DNA of 64,000 bases, taken from positions 372,001 to 436,000 of the forward strand of contig SWBL01000001.1 in the NCBI GenBank assembly GCA_024195585.1, in the 5' to 3' direction. Below are positions 31,447-41,456 of this stretch, piece by piece. Each line of letters starts with the position of its first letter. Position 1 is the first letter of the stretch. Both the position numbers and the translations under genes were made by a program. The notes under the pieces were generated by a model that saw only the letters and a program-made list of their open reading frames with translations, was not told where the DNA came from and ran no database searches. The stretch comes from Aureobasidium sp. EXF-3400 (lineage: Eukaryota; Ascomycota; Dothideomycetes; Dothideales; Saccotheciaceae).

Positions 31447-32529
31447 ATGGACACTTCTGGGTCTAATATCGACCCCAACAAAGTCTTGTTCGGCTCGGAG
31501 AGTGTCACGAAGCTTCCTGATGAGATCAGAAGACTGGACAAATCATCACCACTCATACTCACCTCGAAAGGAAGAAATGGATATGCGCATGGCCAGTTGC
31601 TGGCCAAGATCCTATCCGATGACGCAATAATTCCCGCCGCAGTTCTGAATACAGCAGTGATGCATACTCCAAAGCCTGTCACAGAAGCAGCACTCGAACA
31701 ACTCCAGAGTCAAGCTGCGGATTGTATCGTATCCATTGGTGGAGGCTCTGTCGTTGGTTTAGGCAAAGCTTTGTCCATCCGTACTGGACTCACGCATATC
31801 TGCATACCTACAACATACTCTGGCAGTGAATTAACACCCATCCTCGGCGAAACAGAAAATGGCCGAAAATTTACTCGCTCAGATCCAAAGATCCTGCCAG
31901 ACTTTGTGATATACGATGTCGATCTTACAATGTCGCTGCCAGCGGCTGTTTGCTCATACTCGGGTGTAAACGCGATGGCTCATGCAGTCGAGGCTCTATA
32001 CGCGGTCAACACCACACCCAATATTTCCAAGCTTGCCCTTGAAGGTATCAAGGGGCTAGCAGAAGCACTTCCGGCAATTGTTCAAGATCCAAATGATCGG
32101 TCTGCTCGTGAGAAAGCTCAATATGCTGCATACCTCTGCGGTGTCTGTCTTGGATCTTCAGCTATGGCATTGCACCACAAACTTTGTCATACCCTTGGTG
32201 GCTCATTCAATCTTCCTCACGCCGAAACTCACACTATCATTCTTCCTCACGCGGTGGCATACAATGCCCCTGCTATCACAGACACGATGGAGAAACTTGC
32301 GTCAGTGTTACCTGGTAGCGAGGGCGATGCGATAAAAGGGTTGAATGTTCTATCAGAGAAACTCGAGGTATCCCGTGCGCTGAAAGATATTGGAATGGAA
32401 GAAGAGGATATCGATAAGGCTGCGGAGATTGCTATGAGCTTGCAGTATGCTAATCCGAGACCGATGGAGAAAGATGGTATTCGGGAGTTGATTCGTAGGG
32501 CTTGGGCTGGCGAGCCTGCGAGAGCATGA
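31447..32529 (+). CDS. Maleylacetate reductase (iron-containing alcohol dehydrogenase family)
   Basis: 360 aa from the ATG at 31447, without introns (an in-frame ATG at 31339 would add 36 residues without domain character). The NAD(P)-binding loop is SIGGGSVVGLGKALSIR. It is followed by CIPTTYSGSELTPILGETEN, characteristic of maleylacetate reductases rather than ordinary Fe-ADHs. Metal- or substrate-binding histidines are in SGVNAMAHAVEALY, MALHHKLCHTLGGSF and NLPHAETHTIILPH. The enzyme reduces maleylacetate to 3-oxoadipate, the last dedicated step after ring cleavage of hydroxyquinol. It lies 275 bp downstream of the Zn2Cys6 gene and near the phenol hydroxylase. The ring-cleaving dioxygenase expected between them in the pathway is not in this window. 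Confidence 0.93.
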   Translation: MDTSGSNIDPNKVLFGSESVTKLPDEIRRLDKSSPLILTSKGRNGYAHGQLLAKILSDDAIIPAAVLNTAVMHTPKPVTEAALEQLQSQAADCIVSIGGGSVVGLGKALSIRTGLTHICIPTTYSGSELTPILGETENGRKFTRSDPKILPDFVIYDVDLTMSLPAAVCSYSGVNAMAHAVEALYAVNTTPNISKLALEGIKGLAEALPAIVQDPNDRSAREKAQYAAYLCGVCLGSSAMALHHKLCHTLGGSFNLPHAETHTIILPHAVAYNAPAITDTMEKLASVLPGSEGDAIKGLNVLSEKLEVSRALKDIGMEEEDIDKAAEIAMSLQYANPRPMEKDGIRELIRRAWAGEPARA

Positions 32530-32982
32530 TCTTTGGCATTCATGGGCGAAAACCTCTGTTGTTTATCGCGTATAGGTTTCGAGTCGATTGGTATTCTACA
32601 ACTCCTGGTGATGGAGGTTGTTCGTAGCTCGTCTGCTTGGCTCTCCAAAATGCGAATTCGTCATGTCCGACCGGTAGCAATGCTCTCCAACCGTGGAGTC
32701 GGATTCAGCGTCAGTACGAGTCTGGCGAGCTTCATGTAGTAAGCCTTTCTCAGAAACGTTGTTTCCAGTCTCTGCATCCAGTTTCCCTGCGCGTGAGTGA
32801 CCAGTAGGATGCCAACCCATGTCGCGAAAGAGGGCTTCCAGTCGGCAGCAGGCTAATACCAGTGACCAAGCGAGCAATACAGAAGCGATCTATCAATGAG
32901 GACTCTGCCATCCAGGTTTGCTCACCTGCTCTGTCCTACCAGGAAGCTACACTCGTGGCAGAGTCGAAGTCCAAAGAAGCTT
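32530..32982. other. Short spacer between convergent genes
   Basis: 3' flanks of the maleylacetate reductase and of the small zinc-binding gene. No feature was seen. Confidence 0.5.
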
Positions 32983-33373
32983 TTACTCGCTGGCTTCCTC
33001 CCCAGAGCCCTGTTCTTGACTTTCAGCCTTGCCTTCTTCCCTCTTCCTCATCTCTTCCTTCTGCCTCTCCTTGACCTTCCTCGGTTTCTTTGCACTGATA
33101 GGTCCATCTGCACTTCTATCTTTCCACTGCAAACACTTGTTAGCATTCCATCCCAAAATACACTATCCTCAGGAAGTCGGGAAACAAACATACCATACCA
33201 CCATACTTGTAGTACGGATACTTTCCCTCAAAGCCTTTAGCATCTTCCACGCCTCCAGAAACCGATTTCCAACATGAGCCTGGACAGACAAAATGCCATT
33301 TTTGGGTTTCGTCGGTTTGGCAGCGGATTAGAATGTCGCGGGGTGTGGAGCAGAGGGAACAGGGTTTTGTCAT
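32983..33373 (-). CDS. Small conserved fungal protein with Cys/His zinc-binding pattern
   Basis: Two exons: 33194-33373 and 32983-33126, with an intron at 33127-33193. The donor is GTATGT, a GCTAACA branch site is present, and the acceptor is TTTGCAG. Protein of 107 aa. The N-terminal 60 residues are compact: MTKPCSLCSTPRDILIRCQ, then KWHFVCPGSCWKSVSGGVED and YPYYKYGGM. The pattern C-x2-C, C, H-x2-C-x3-C suggests a bound zinc ion. Splicing joins YYKYGGM directly to WKDRSADGP, after which a Lys/Glu-rich charged tail follows. I have the impression that the N-terminal part is conserved across filamentous fungi, but no function is known to me. Cytosolic or nuclear location is likely. Confidence 0.75.
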
Positions 33374-33805
33374 GATTGCAACGAGCTGGAAAGAGATAGC
33401 GGGCGAGATGGGAGTAAATCAATGATTACTTCAAAGGTTTGTAAGATGAAAACTGCAGAGGGAGGCCAAAGGAGCATTGGTATGGAAGTCAATGACATCA
33501 TCGATGAATAGGTGATGTTTTTCTTTTTCGATGTTTATGTTCTTGCCCTCTATTATTTGTCTTTGCGAGAGAGTATGTGTTTAAGATGGATGTGTTGTGA
33601 GTTGGAGAGAGTGATTGGGTTAGATGTTTGATATACATGACTGCTATTGATACGGTCCAGATCTAGATTCACAAGAGTCTTGTTCCTGCGAGTCGTATGT
33701 AACACATGGAACATTCTTGGAAACGTTGAAGAAACGAATATTGTAGGAGGTTGGCAGAGATGGTAGCATTGCGGGTATCAGAAAAAGGGCAAAGTGCCTT
33801 GCTAC
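33374..33805. other. Short intergenic region
   Basis: Promoter of the small zinc-binding gene and 3' flank of the ZNF830-like gene. GT-rich stretches around 33500-33620 but no defined element. Confidence 0.45.
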
Positions 33806-34663
33806 CTACCTAGCGCCAAAGGTCCAGTCGTCAAATTCATCATCCTCGTCATCTTCGTCCTCATCCTCTTCATGATTCTTATTGAGTATATTTTCCTGCT
33901 GCAAAGCATCTACTGTAGCAGCAGGAGCGTCCGGTAACGTGTCTTGCTGCTTGGAGAGTCGGAGTGCTTCCCTCTTCTCTCGCAAACGCCTGACTCGTTC
34001 ATCCAACTCTTCCATCTCGTCAAATTCTTGTTGGAGCGCAAGTGTAGCATCTTCGGTATCGGCTTCTAACTCGGCTTCTCTTGCAGTTCGCTGTGCGCTC
34101 ATCTCCTCGCGAGCCTGGGCAGCCAGTTCCTCGGCCGTGACAGGGGCAGCTGATATGGTTGCGGATGCGCTGAGTATAGGGAGGGCAGTGGTTTGGGTGG
34201 TAGCTATCTCGCGCTCGAAGGCAGCCCATTCGTCTTCATTCACGTCTGGCGCAGGGGGTGGAGCGGAAGCGACAGGGGCGTCTGGTATTGACGGAGCGGG
34301 TGCTGTGTCTGCATCTTCTTCTTCGCCATCATCTTCATCCGCGCCTTCCTCAGCCGGATCAAAGAAGCCCTCGGGTACAAAGCCTCCAGGCACAGCCTTG
34401 ACTCTCTTTCTCTCTTGATCGTCGCTCTCTCCAGCCTTGCGCTTCCGGGCCTGAGGCGGTGCTGGCGGAGGGTTGGCGCGCAGATGTTCTAGCCGAGCGC
34501 CATGTTGAGGCGAGTTGATGTGATTCTCCCAGAGCGATTCGGTCTTGATTTGAATATTACACACGGCGCACGACAGTTTGCCAGAGTCCGAGTAGTTTGC
34601 GTGAGGGTGGTTGATGCGGCGCGATACGCGCTCATTACGCAAGAGCGATCGCACGTCTGCCAT
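33806..34663 (-). CDS. ZNF830/CCDC16-like zinc-finger splicing factor
   Basis: 285 aa, intronless, ATG at 34663. A single U1-like C2H2 finger lies at residues 32-54 (Cys32, Cys35, His48, His54; SCAVCNIQIK and ENHINSPQH), preceded by a short basic helix (MADVRSLLRNERVSRRI). After an Ala/Pro/Glu-rich linker with an NLS (ARKRKAGES, RKRVKA) comes a conserved DEDEWAAFEREI-type motif (NEDEWAAFEREIATT). A coiled coil follows (EEFAQ-like EELAAQAREEM to LRLSKQ), and the tail is acidic and ends in DDWTFGAR. This layout matches the ZNF830 family of spliceosome-associated proteins. Nuclear localisation is expected. Confidence 0.8.
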   Translation of the reverse strand: MADVRSLLRNERVSRRINHPHANYSDSGKLSCAVCNIQIKTESLWENHINSPQHGARLEHLRANPPPAPPQARKRKAGESDDQERKRVKAVPGGFVPEGFFDPAEEGADEDDGEEEDADTAPAPSIPDAPVASAPPPAPDVNEDEWAAFEREIATTQTTALPILSASATISAAPVTAEELAAQAREEMSAQRTAREAELEADTEDATLALQQEFDEMEELDERVRRLREKREALRLSKQQDTLPDAPAATVDALQQENILNKNHEEDEDEDDEDDEFDDWTFGAR

Positions 34664-36627
34664 TGTCTTGGATGTGTGAACTGTCGGATCTGGTGCTATC
34701 GATTATGGCGTAGTTTGTCGCGTGAGGTGTTGTGTCTGACGAATGCTTCCAACTTTTGCATCGCAAACGCATCATTTCGCCAAGAAAAGGGTATGTGAAT
34801 TCAAGGCCTGTCAAAGCTTCGTAGCCTTGAACCCCGTTAAACAGATTCAATATCGTTTTGCCATGGTTGCCATGTCGTCGAGTCGGACACGAGATACAAT
34901 CAATCGAGTGCCTGTATCAGGTGTGGTGTGGATGGTGACGATGCTTTCGTTGGTTGTCAAACTTGTCAATTCTTGATTCATGTTGGTCGACGATTCAGAA
35001 CATTCAGCCCTCATGGCAGTTCGCCGGCTTTCATCTATTCTCGCTCCGTGACAGCCGGTTACCGAAGACGCAACCCAAGACACGCAGTAATTACTTGTCC
35101 AAGATAAGGCGCCTCTTGGGAAGGAGGCTTGGAAGAGGTTCTTCCAGCGCCCCTGCCATTTCAGTCGATCAGACAAAGCCACCGCTCACATCCGGAAGTC
35201 CACCGCACCAGAGATATCTCGCACGTCTCGATCCTCATACACATAGCACGTTGAGATTGAATTGATCGTGTCCGATACCGCTCTACAATATTCACATGAT
35301 AAAGTGTGTGCCCGGACCGAACCCCCTCCTCCTTAGAGTTACAAGATCATCCATGCCACGTGTGTGAGAACCTGTCAAAAGGCCCGTTCCCGGTGACGTT
35401 CGCTCGCTGTTGTTGTCTTCCTCACGACTCGCGAACCTTTTCCTCGCAGACCCGGGCGAGGGGATATCTTTCCACGACTCTTCGATGACTCCATGAGATA
35501 CAGTCAGTCTCGGCTGTGCTCACGAGGGCTATCATTCCACCACTCTATTCACCAAATCATTGAATCAATAGCATCTAGGGCTTACTCGTCCATAGTAGCC
35601 GGCACTCCGCCGGCGGTCTTCGTCCCGTCTTGACCAGCGGAACTCGCACCGGGTGACCACCGCTTCGATCCCTCGCGAACCTCGTAATATGCTATCCGGG
35701 ACCCTATTCTGACCGACTGCAAGGATGGTCAGCCCACCTAAAGGAAAAGTGCTTGGCTTTCTTGATATGGATGTGCACAGTCTTGAAGTCAAATCCCGAA
35801 GGTTCATCCACGGGGTTTGCATTCCCAAACGACCCCACTCTAACACAAACTACTCCTACAACAAGGTAAGGCAAGGCATGTAGACATTCAACGCAAGGTA
35901 TGGTGACATTGTATCTTCAACAAGATGATTTCGCTACATCCAGGCTGAGAATCACCGATGTAGGTGTGTACGTACCCTATAAGAGCACTCTAGAATGATG
36001 CTGGAACATTTGTGACAGGGAACGGTCTCCCCAGCATTTTTCTGACTTTGGCTTTGACTGGCGACAGAAGGAATCTGCGCGCGAGCTGTTTGGGAAACAT
36101 TTGCCGTCCTGTCCCAAAACGTAAAACATGAGAGCCCCAACCCCTGTCACTCGCCAAATCGACGTCATTCCGCGAGTCTTGTCCGTATCTCGCGCCGACG
36201 CGCCTCGTTGGAAAAAGGTTTGTGCATGCTTGAGCATCGTATGCCTTGCACTTTTGAACCTGAGAGGGCAGCCCTTGCGATGATGGGGTTTCCAAGCTTG
36301 AAACTGGCTGTCGAAAACAGGTCAAGGGTGGCTGACAAACTCGTATGTTCATCAATCCGAGTCAAAATGCATGCATGCCGATCGAAGATGATATGCAGGT
36401 GAACATGTTTAGACGGTTAAGCAATCCGAGCGTCTAATTGACAACGTGCATGCGTGTCTCCAACCAATCCAGTGCTTTTAGCCTTCGCTTTTGGTTGCTT
36501 CTAATATTTACTCTCATGGTGCCCCCGCTTTGAACAAGACCTATTCTCACATTTGCTTGACCGACTCGGCCTTGACACTGTTCGCCATACCAATTTCATT
36601 TCTCACATTCGAAAGGAGGCCTTCATC
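34664..36627. other. Long intergenic region
   Basis: About 2 kb between the opposed starts of the ZNF830-like and HPt-like genes. Many short frames on both strands, but none shows a motif, splice continuity or convincing composition. No tRNA or family repeat was recognised. Confidence 0.45.
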
Positions 36628-37213
36628 ATGTTACAACACGCTCAAATGTCGCATGCCTTTCAGTCGGCAGCTAGTGGTGTGAGTTTCATCGCAGAAGATC
36701 GTCGAAGAGCTTCTCGTATTGACCTTCGTCAGGGCCGAACATATCAGATCTCAAAACTACCAGAACTCGAGCACGCGATCAACGTATCAATATTCAGCGA
36801 CATCTTGGAACTGGACGACGAAGACGAACAATACTTTTCTCGCTCATTAGTGACCGACTACTTCACACTCGCTCAACGGACACTTACAGAGATGGACACA
36901 TGCCTGTTAGTACACGACAGCAATTCACTCTTCATGGATAATACTAACTGGGTAAAACAGAGAAAATCAAGATATCAAGCAACTACGGACCAAAGCCCAA
37001 TATCTCAGAGGCCCAAGTGCGACTTTAGGCATCTACAAGGTCAATTCTATGTGTGGTCGAATTGAGCAAATGACAGCGGTTGCCGATACATTCCATGCAA
37101 AGGCAGAGTCAAAAACAGCGCTGTGCAATTCGACAAGGATACTATTAGAACAGGCCAAGCAACACTTTGCCGAGGCAGAAGCTGCTCTACGGCGATTCTA
37201 TGGAATGGAATGA
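36628..37213 (+). CDS. Ypd1-like histidine-phosphotransfer (HPt) protein lacking the phospho-acceptor histidine
   Basis: Exons 36628-36905 and 36961-37213. The intron at 36906-36960 has donor GTTAGT, branch TACTAACT and acceptor AACAG. The total is 176 aa. Residues 50-92 match the start of fungal HPt proteins: FSDILELDDEDEQYFSRSLV then FTLAQRTLTEM. The splice joins this to KAQYLRGPSATLGIYKV, which corresponds to the HPt signature HFLKGSSATLG. The residue at the His position is Gln106 (CAA at 36998-37000), and the following Gly-Ser becomes Gly-Pro. The remaining helical part (CGRIEQM to HFAEAEAALRRFYGME) is intact. Ypd1 proteins relay phosphate from sensor kinases to response regulators; without His this one cannot accept it. 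Start uncertain: the frame is open upstream of 36628 without an ATG. Confidence 0.75.
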
Positions 37214-37446
37214 CTGAACGGAATATTATGCCTGAGAAATGGCATCATCTTCTCACGACCTCTTGGCTCTAGTTTTGATACAGAGGATTTAATGACAAAA
37301 TGGCTGGATCCATCAATTACTATTACTTCTTTCGCCGATATGTTGTTTAGCTTGTAAGAGCAGCACTGAGTTGTATACTCTATGTGAGAATCGATCTGTG
37401 GAGTAATGCCTGCACTCCTCCACCAAAGCATCAACTCCACCAACAG

Positions 37447-38630
37447 TCATTGCGGCATTCCAACCTGGTTTTGCGATGAAGTAGGTCTCTTCTGCGTCTT
37501 CGACCATCGCACTAGAACCGAACCATCAGAACATGACAAACAACGCAGAATTGGAGAAGGTACTCACATCCACAAGCATTACAAAGCGTTTTCGAGCCTT
37601 GAGGTCCCTTTCGCCATTCCGGAGAGTCAGTCGTACCGCACTCTTTACACAGAAACTCCAGAGCGAGTTCTGGCTTCTTCTTTTTGGTGCGCGGTTTGGC
37701 TGTCCAGGCACCAGTTTCTTCCACTGTCTGGAGGCGCGATGGAATGATTTCAATGCCCATATCGCCCATGACAGAATCAACTTGCGGTTTTGTGGATGTT
37801 GTTGAGGCGGAAAGACTTCTTTTGCGGGAAGTCCTGGATTCTGAGACTGAATGGGTGGGCGATGGTGATGTGTCTGAGTCTGATAACTCTATTGCTTGCT
37901 GGTTGGTCTTTGTTAGTTGCCATTGGATGACCAGAGTGTAAATTTATGCGCAATTTCTGTCTTGATCGAAATCTGTCGCCATTATATGTAGCTACTAGAA
38001 AACACTTACAGCTGTAGCCGTCGTCTTCTCTATCGTGGAAGTCGCACGTTGGGCCGTTGTATTGGTTGTTTGAACGGACGCTGTTGGGGTCGATAACGTG
38101 CTTGCGTAAAAGTCTTCGGCTTCTCCTCTTAAACGTGCCAGCTGGTTTGATAGACGGATATTGTTGGTGTAGTGTTCGAGAAATGAATCCATCAAGGATG
38201 TGCTGGTCATCTGATAAGGTCTTGCAGTCATCAAGCACATCTTTGTGACCGTTTTCAAGCCTGTCTTGTCGTCCACTGAAATGTCGGTATATGGTTTGAA
38301 TGTCGATTCGAAAGGTTTGTAGGTATCGTCTGCTCGTCGTAATCGATGGTGACTTCTCCAAGAGTTTCCCGATGCCATATGTTCCTTGAAATCTATGAGG
38401 AATACTGGGATGTCGTCGACATTCATGTATGTGCTGATGTATCGTCCAAGAAGAGCTTCAGATTTAATCTGGATGAGCGAGTAACTCTTTGGCGAAGCAT
38501 ACAACACACGACCACCCTCATCCAGTACCAGTAGCAAATCCTCAATACCATCCAGGACTTTCTGATGGAGCTCAGTAGTAGAACGATCTATTGACAGACT
38601 CTCAACCTCAATGTGGAGATTAGATGGCAT
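37447..38630 (-). CDS. wc-2: White Collar-2-like PAS / GATA zinc-finger transcription factor
   Basis: Three exons: 38010-38630, 37568-37898 and 37447-37511. Introns are 111 nt (37899-38009) and 56 nt (37512-37567). Protein of 338 aa. A PAS domain spans about residues 20-135 ([50 protein letters not shown]). A basic NLS-like run ([11 protein letters not shown]) precedes a single GATA finger with Cys291, 294, 313 and 316 and C-x2-C-x18-C-x2-C spacing ([18 protein letters not shown]). This is the spacing typical of the fungal photoreceptor-complex factors. Splicing of the last intron restores [17 protein letters not shown]-2 pairs with WC-1 for blue-light and circadian transcription. The protein is shorter than the Neurospora one, with little sequence before the PAS or after the finger. 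Confidence 0.9.
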
Positions 38631-40294
38631 CGTGGCTGTTCAGTAGCGCAGTATAAGAGAAAATTGGCGATTCGGTTTGATGGGAAAAAGGGACAGGAGC
38701 AAAACGAGAATACAGCGAAACCAACAAATGGGTGATTCAGAAGGAGAAATAGGCTGACTGTCCATCGAATAGCCTTGGGTGTCCGTGCCCAACGGCTATT
38801 CGCTCGCAAAGACAAAATAATGCCGCGTAGGCATTCTTTCTCTAGGGCATGGCACATGTGCGAGGGGTTCGGCGCCATAAACGCTGCACTGGGCATCCCT
38901 GCTTTGAGACCATTTTCGTTTGTCGATTCGTGCGAACACAGACACAGCTGAGGCTCAACTTTGACAGCCCTCCCCGCTAAGCTGCACGGGAGATATTCCG
39001 AAGGATGGACTTGGCATGCAGTGATTGTATTTTCGTACACCGTACGCGGCTTTCGATGCCCTCCTGCACAGGTCTGCAAAACTGCCATACACATCTCTAT
39101 TCATTGTGCCCAATACAGTCTCCTTGACTGTCTTCACAAGAACCTGTCTTACGAACTAGCAAAGCAGAGAACCGGAGAAGAATCCCGTCTCGTAAGCAAG
39201 ATGAGAACTCGGCGCTGGCCGCCCGAGGACCAAACGAAATCCGAAAATGGCCGTCAAAATGCAGCTCATGCAAACTCTAGCCGGAGAGCCAGGTCGAGAT
39301 GTCTTGTTGCATCGAACAAATAGGCACAATCGCCAGACCCCTTGCAAGATATGTATTTTGCGGCAGACGCTCTAGATCTTTGCTCTTCATGCCGGTAATC
39401 TCTTTGCATGGGAATTGAGACACACTTCACGGAATACTGTACTACTCCAACCTTACTTTCGAGATAGGTGTCGCCTCGACCGTGAGAGGGGAAATACGAA
39501 CAGCTCGTTCAAGGTCTCATAGACAAACAACAGCATCGGCAAGACTTGAAGAACAATCGCAATCGTTTTGCTGGTCAGACGTAAACGAAATGTCTCCCGT
39601 GTGACACCGGCTCCTAAAACACACTTCCGTTTGTACTTATCTGATCGAAGACCTTAAAGCGGTCACGATCGTCACTATGCTACTTTTCTAAGGCACCGGA
39701 CTGTTATACATGGGGATTGTGGCTTGGCCAGGTTGCCAGGCAAGAAAAAAAACACCACCGGTGATTCGGCCGTGGCCGCCAGAGGGGACTAGGCGTTCAA
39801 CAAAATCTCATATCATCGACCGATCATTTGCCTCATGGTGTGCAACAAATCGAACTTTTATGTTGCTATCGGTCGACACGATCGTGTGTTTAATAAGCCA
39901 CTTATGCTGCTCGGGTTTGAGCGGATAGTGACAGCTTGTGAGTCGAGTGTGCAGCAACGATTTTGGGATTCGTTTGACGCGACGCTGGCCCTTGGAAGTG
40001 GAAGCGAGCAAGAGCGAGAACAGCAAGATCACACCACATCCTATACCTACTTTTCTGTTATACCTCTATGTCTCAATAAGGCATGATCTCGTCATCGATG
40101 CTTACTTCCCATCAACTCAAGAAGTTTACGAACCCTGGAAAGAAGCCTGTGACACTCCGCAACAAGCAATTTTGAGGTGTTGCACTTTTGGATTCTTGCT
40201 GCCAGGGTCTGATGCTGGATATATAAATTGATCCACCAAAGCGCTTCACCAAGATCCTGAATCTGGCCAACCGGATTCAACCCTTACAAGCTAA
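38631..40294. other. Long intergenic region upstream of wc-2
   Basis: About 1.7 kb between the wc-2 start and tRNA-His. No protein gene is supported; nothing beyond promoter-like sequence was seen. Confidence 0.45.
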
Positions 40295-40384
40295 GGTGAT
40301 GTGGTGTAGTGGTAGCATGTGTCGTTGTGGAAGTTAAAGTCCAGCAACGCCGACCCGACGGCGGTTCGATTCCGCCCATTGCCA
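40295..40384 (+). tRNA. tRNA-His (GUG) with a short intron
   Basis: The acceptor strands GGTGATG (40295-40301) and CATTGCC (40377-40383) pair with two wobbles; the discriminator is A40384. The D-arm is TGGTGTAGTGGTAGCA and the T-arm GGCGG/CCGCC is perfect. The anticodon loop starts TTGTGG (GUG). About 19 nt after the base 3' to the anticodon (roughly 40331-40349) are read as an intron, and its CAACG pairs with CGTTG of the anticodon arm, as in canonical tRNA introns. T-runs follow from 40392. The 27-43 pair is mismatched. Confidence 0.7.
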
Positions 40385-40778
40385 GGATCGTATTTTTGTT
40401 TTGTTCTGACATGCTTATGGGTTCTCTTCTGCTGGTGAGGGAGTCGAGGGGCAGAGGTATGGAATTTTGGAAGTTGGGAGTTGGTGGGGCAGGTGCGTTG
40501 ATTGGACTTGGCGAGTTGAGCGAGCTTCATGCGTTCTTGCTGTTTGTATTATTTCATTCGATACCTCAAAGAGCATATGTACTAATAGACTGGCGATGGG
40601 GTTCAACGTCTACATCACTCTATCAGACAGCCTGTAACTAAATAAACGGGCAGTTCATGTCAATCAATCTCAAAAGCACCATCAAACCTATCTGTGCTTC
40701 TGCCCCACATCTCCCACAGAAGAAAAAATTATTTCCCTGCCGAAAACCAAAGTTTGACAGAGAAAAACAAAAAAGAGA

Positions 40779-40884
40779 TGCCTCGAGGGAGAATCGAACT
40801 CCCATCTAAGGATTACCCAAGCCATGCTTGGTCATATGTATGACCGATATGAGACCTTCGTACTAGCCGTTATACTATCGAGGC
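40779..40884 (-). tRNA. Elongator tRNA-Met (CAU) with a 34-nt intron
   Basis: On the - strand the acceptor GCCTCGA/TCGAGGC is perfect. The D-arm is TAGTATAACGGCTAGTA. The anticodon stem AAGGT/TCCTT shows the T31-T39 mismatch that, from memory, also occurs in yeast elongator tRNA-Met, and the loop is CTCATA plus A. The intron occupies 40814-40847, directly after position 37. The T-arm is GGGAGTTCGATTCTCCC, with discriminator A. A run of six T follows on the transcribed strand (plus 40769-40776). Confidence 0.92.
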
Positions 40885-41456
40885 TTGATGTGGTGTGCCT
40901 CGACGTTGTGAAATATACACCTCAACCATTCGATTGAGAGTGGAACTGGGTTCCACAGAGCCATTGACTGTCAAAACCTCCTTGTTGTCTGTAAGTAAGA
41001 TCAGGTATAAGCCTTCAATGCTAAATTTACGTGCGTTGATTGTGATATGACGGTCAATGCATTTCAGATGTATCATGGCAACTGTTTGTGGTGCTTTGCT
41101 AAAGTTCTTGGTGTACAAATCTGTGATGAGATAGTTTAACTTCAACTTCGGTAAAACGAAGTACAGAACCCCATAATTGATCATTGGTCATACGGACGTG
41201 AGTACAGGGAATCGATAAAGTGGTTCGGAAGTATTTCTGAGTGCATATGGAAGCGTGTTGTGGTTCTTTTGGAAGAGAATTGAGGGGGCAGGGTCGTACC
41301 AGATACAACCTGACAGCCAAATTCCCTTCAAAATTCATCGTCGCTCCTGGCTGCACGTCGAATGTAATTAATTCACTCTTCATGGTTTCTGGAAGTTTGT
41401 GGCTTTGATGGTGATGACATTGTTTACCAGTATCAAGGACCAGCATATATAGCGTT
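40885..41456 (-). other. Spacer with a possible short gene
   Basis: Between tRNA-Met and the WW-FF gene. On the - strand an ATG at 41383 opens MKSELITFDVQPGATMNFEG followed by NLAVRLYL. The frame continues to a stop at 41099, and a second frame from about 41184 reads INARKFSIEGLYLILLTDNK down to 40870. A small spliced or broken gene is possible. No family was recognised, and it may be only the 3'-UTR of the WW-FF gene. Confidence 0.25.
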
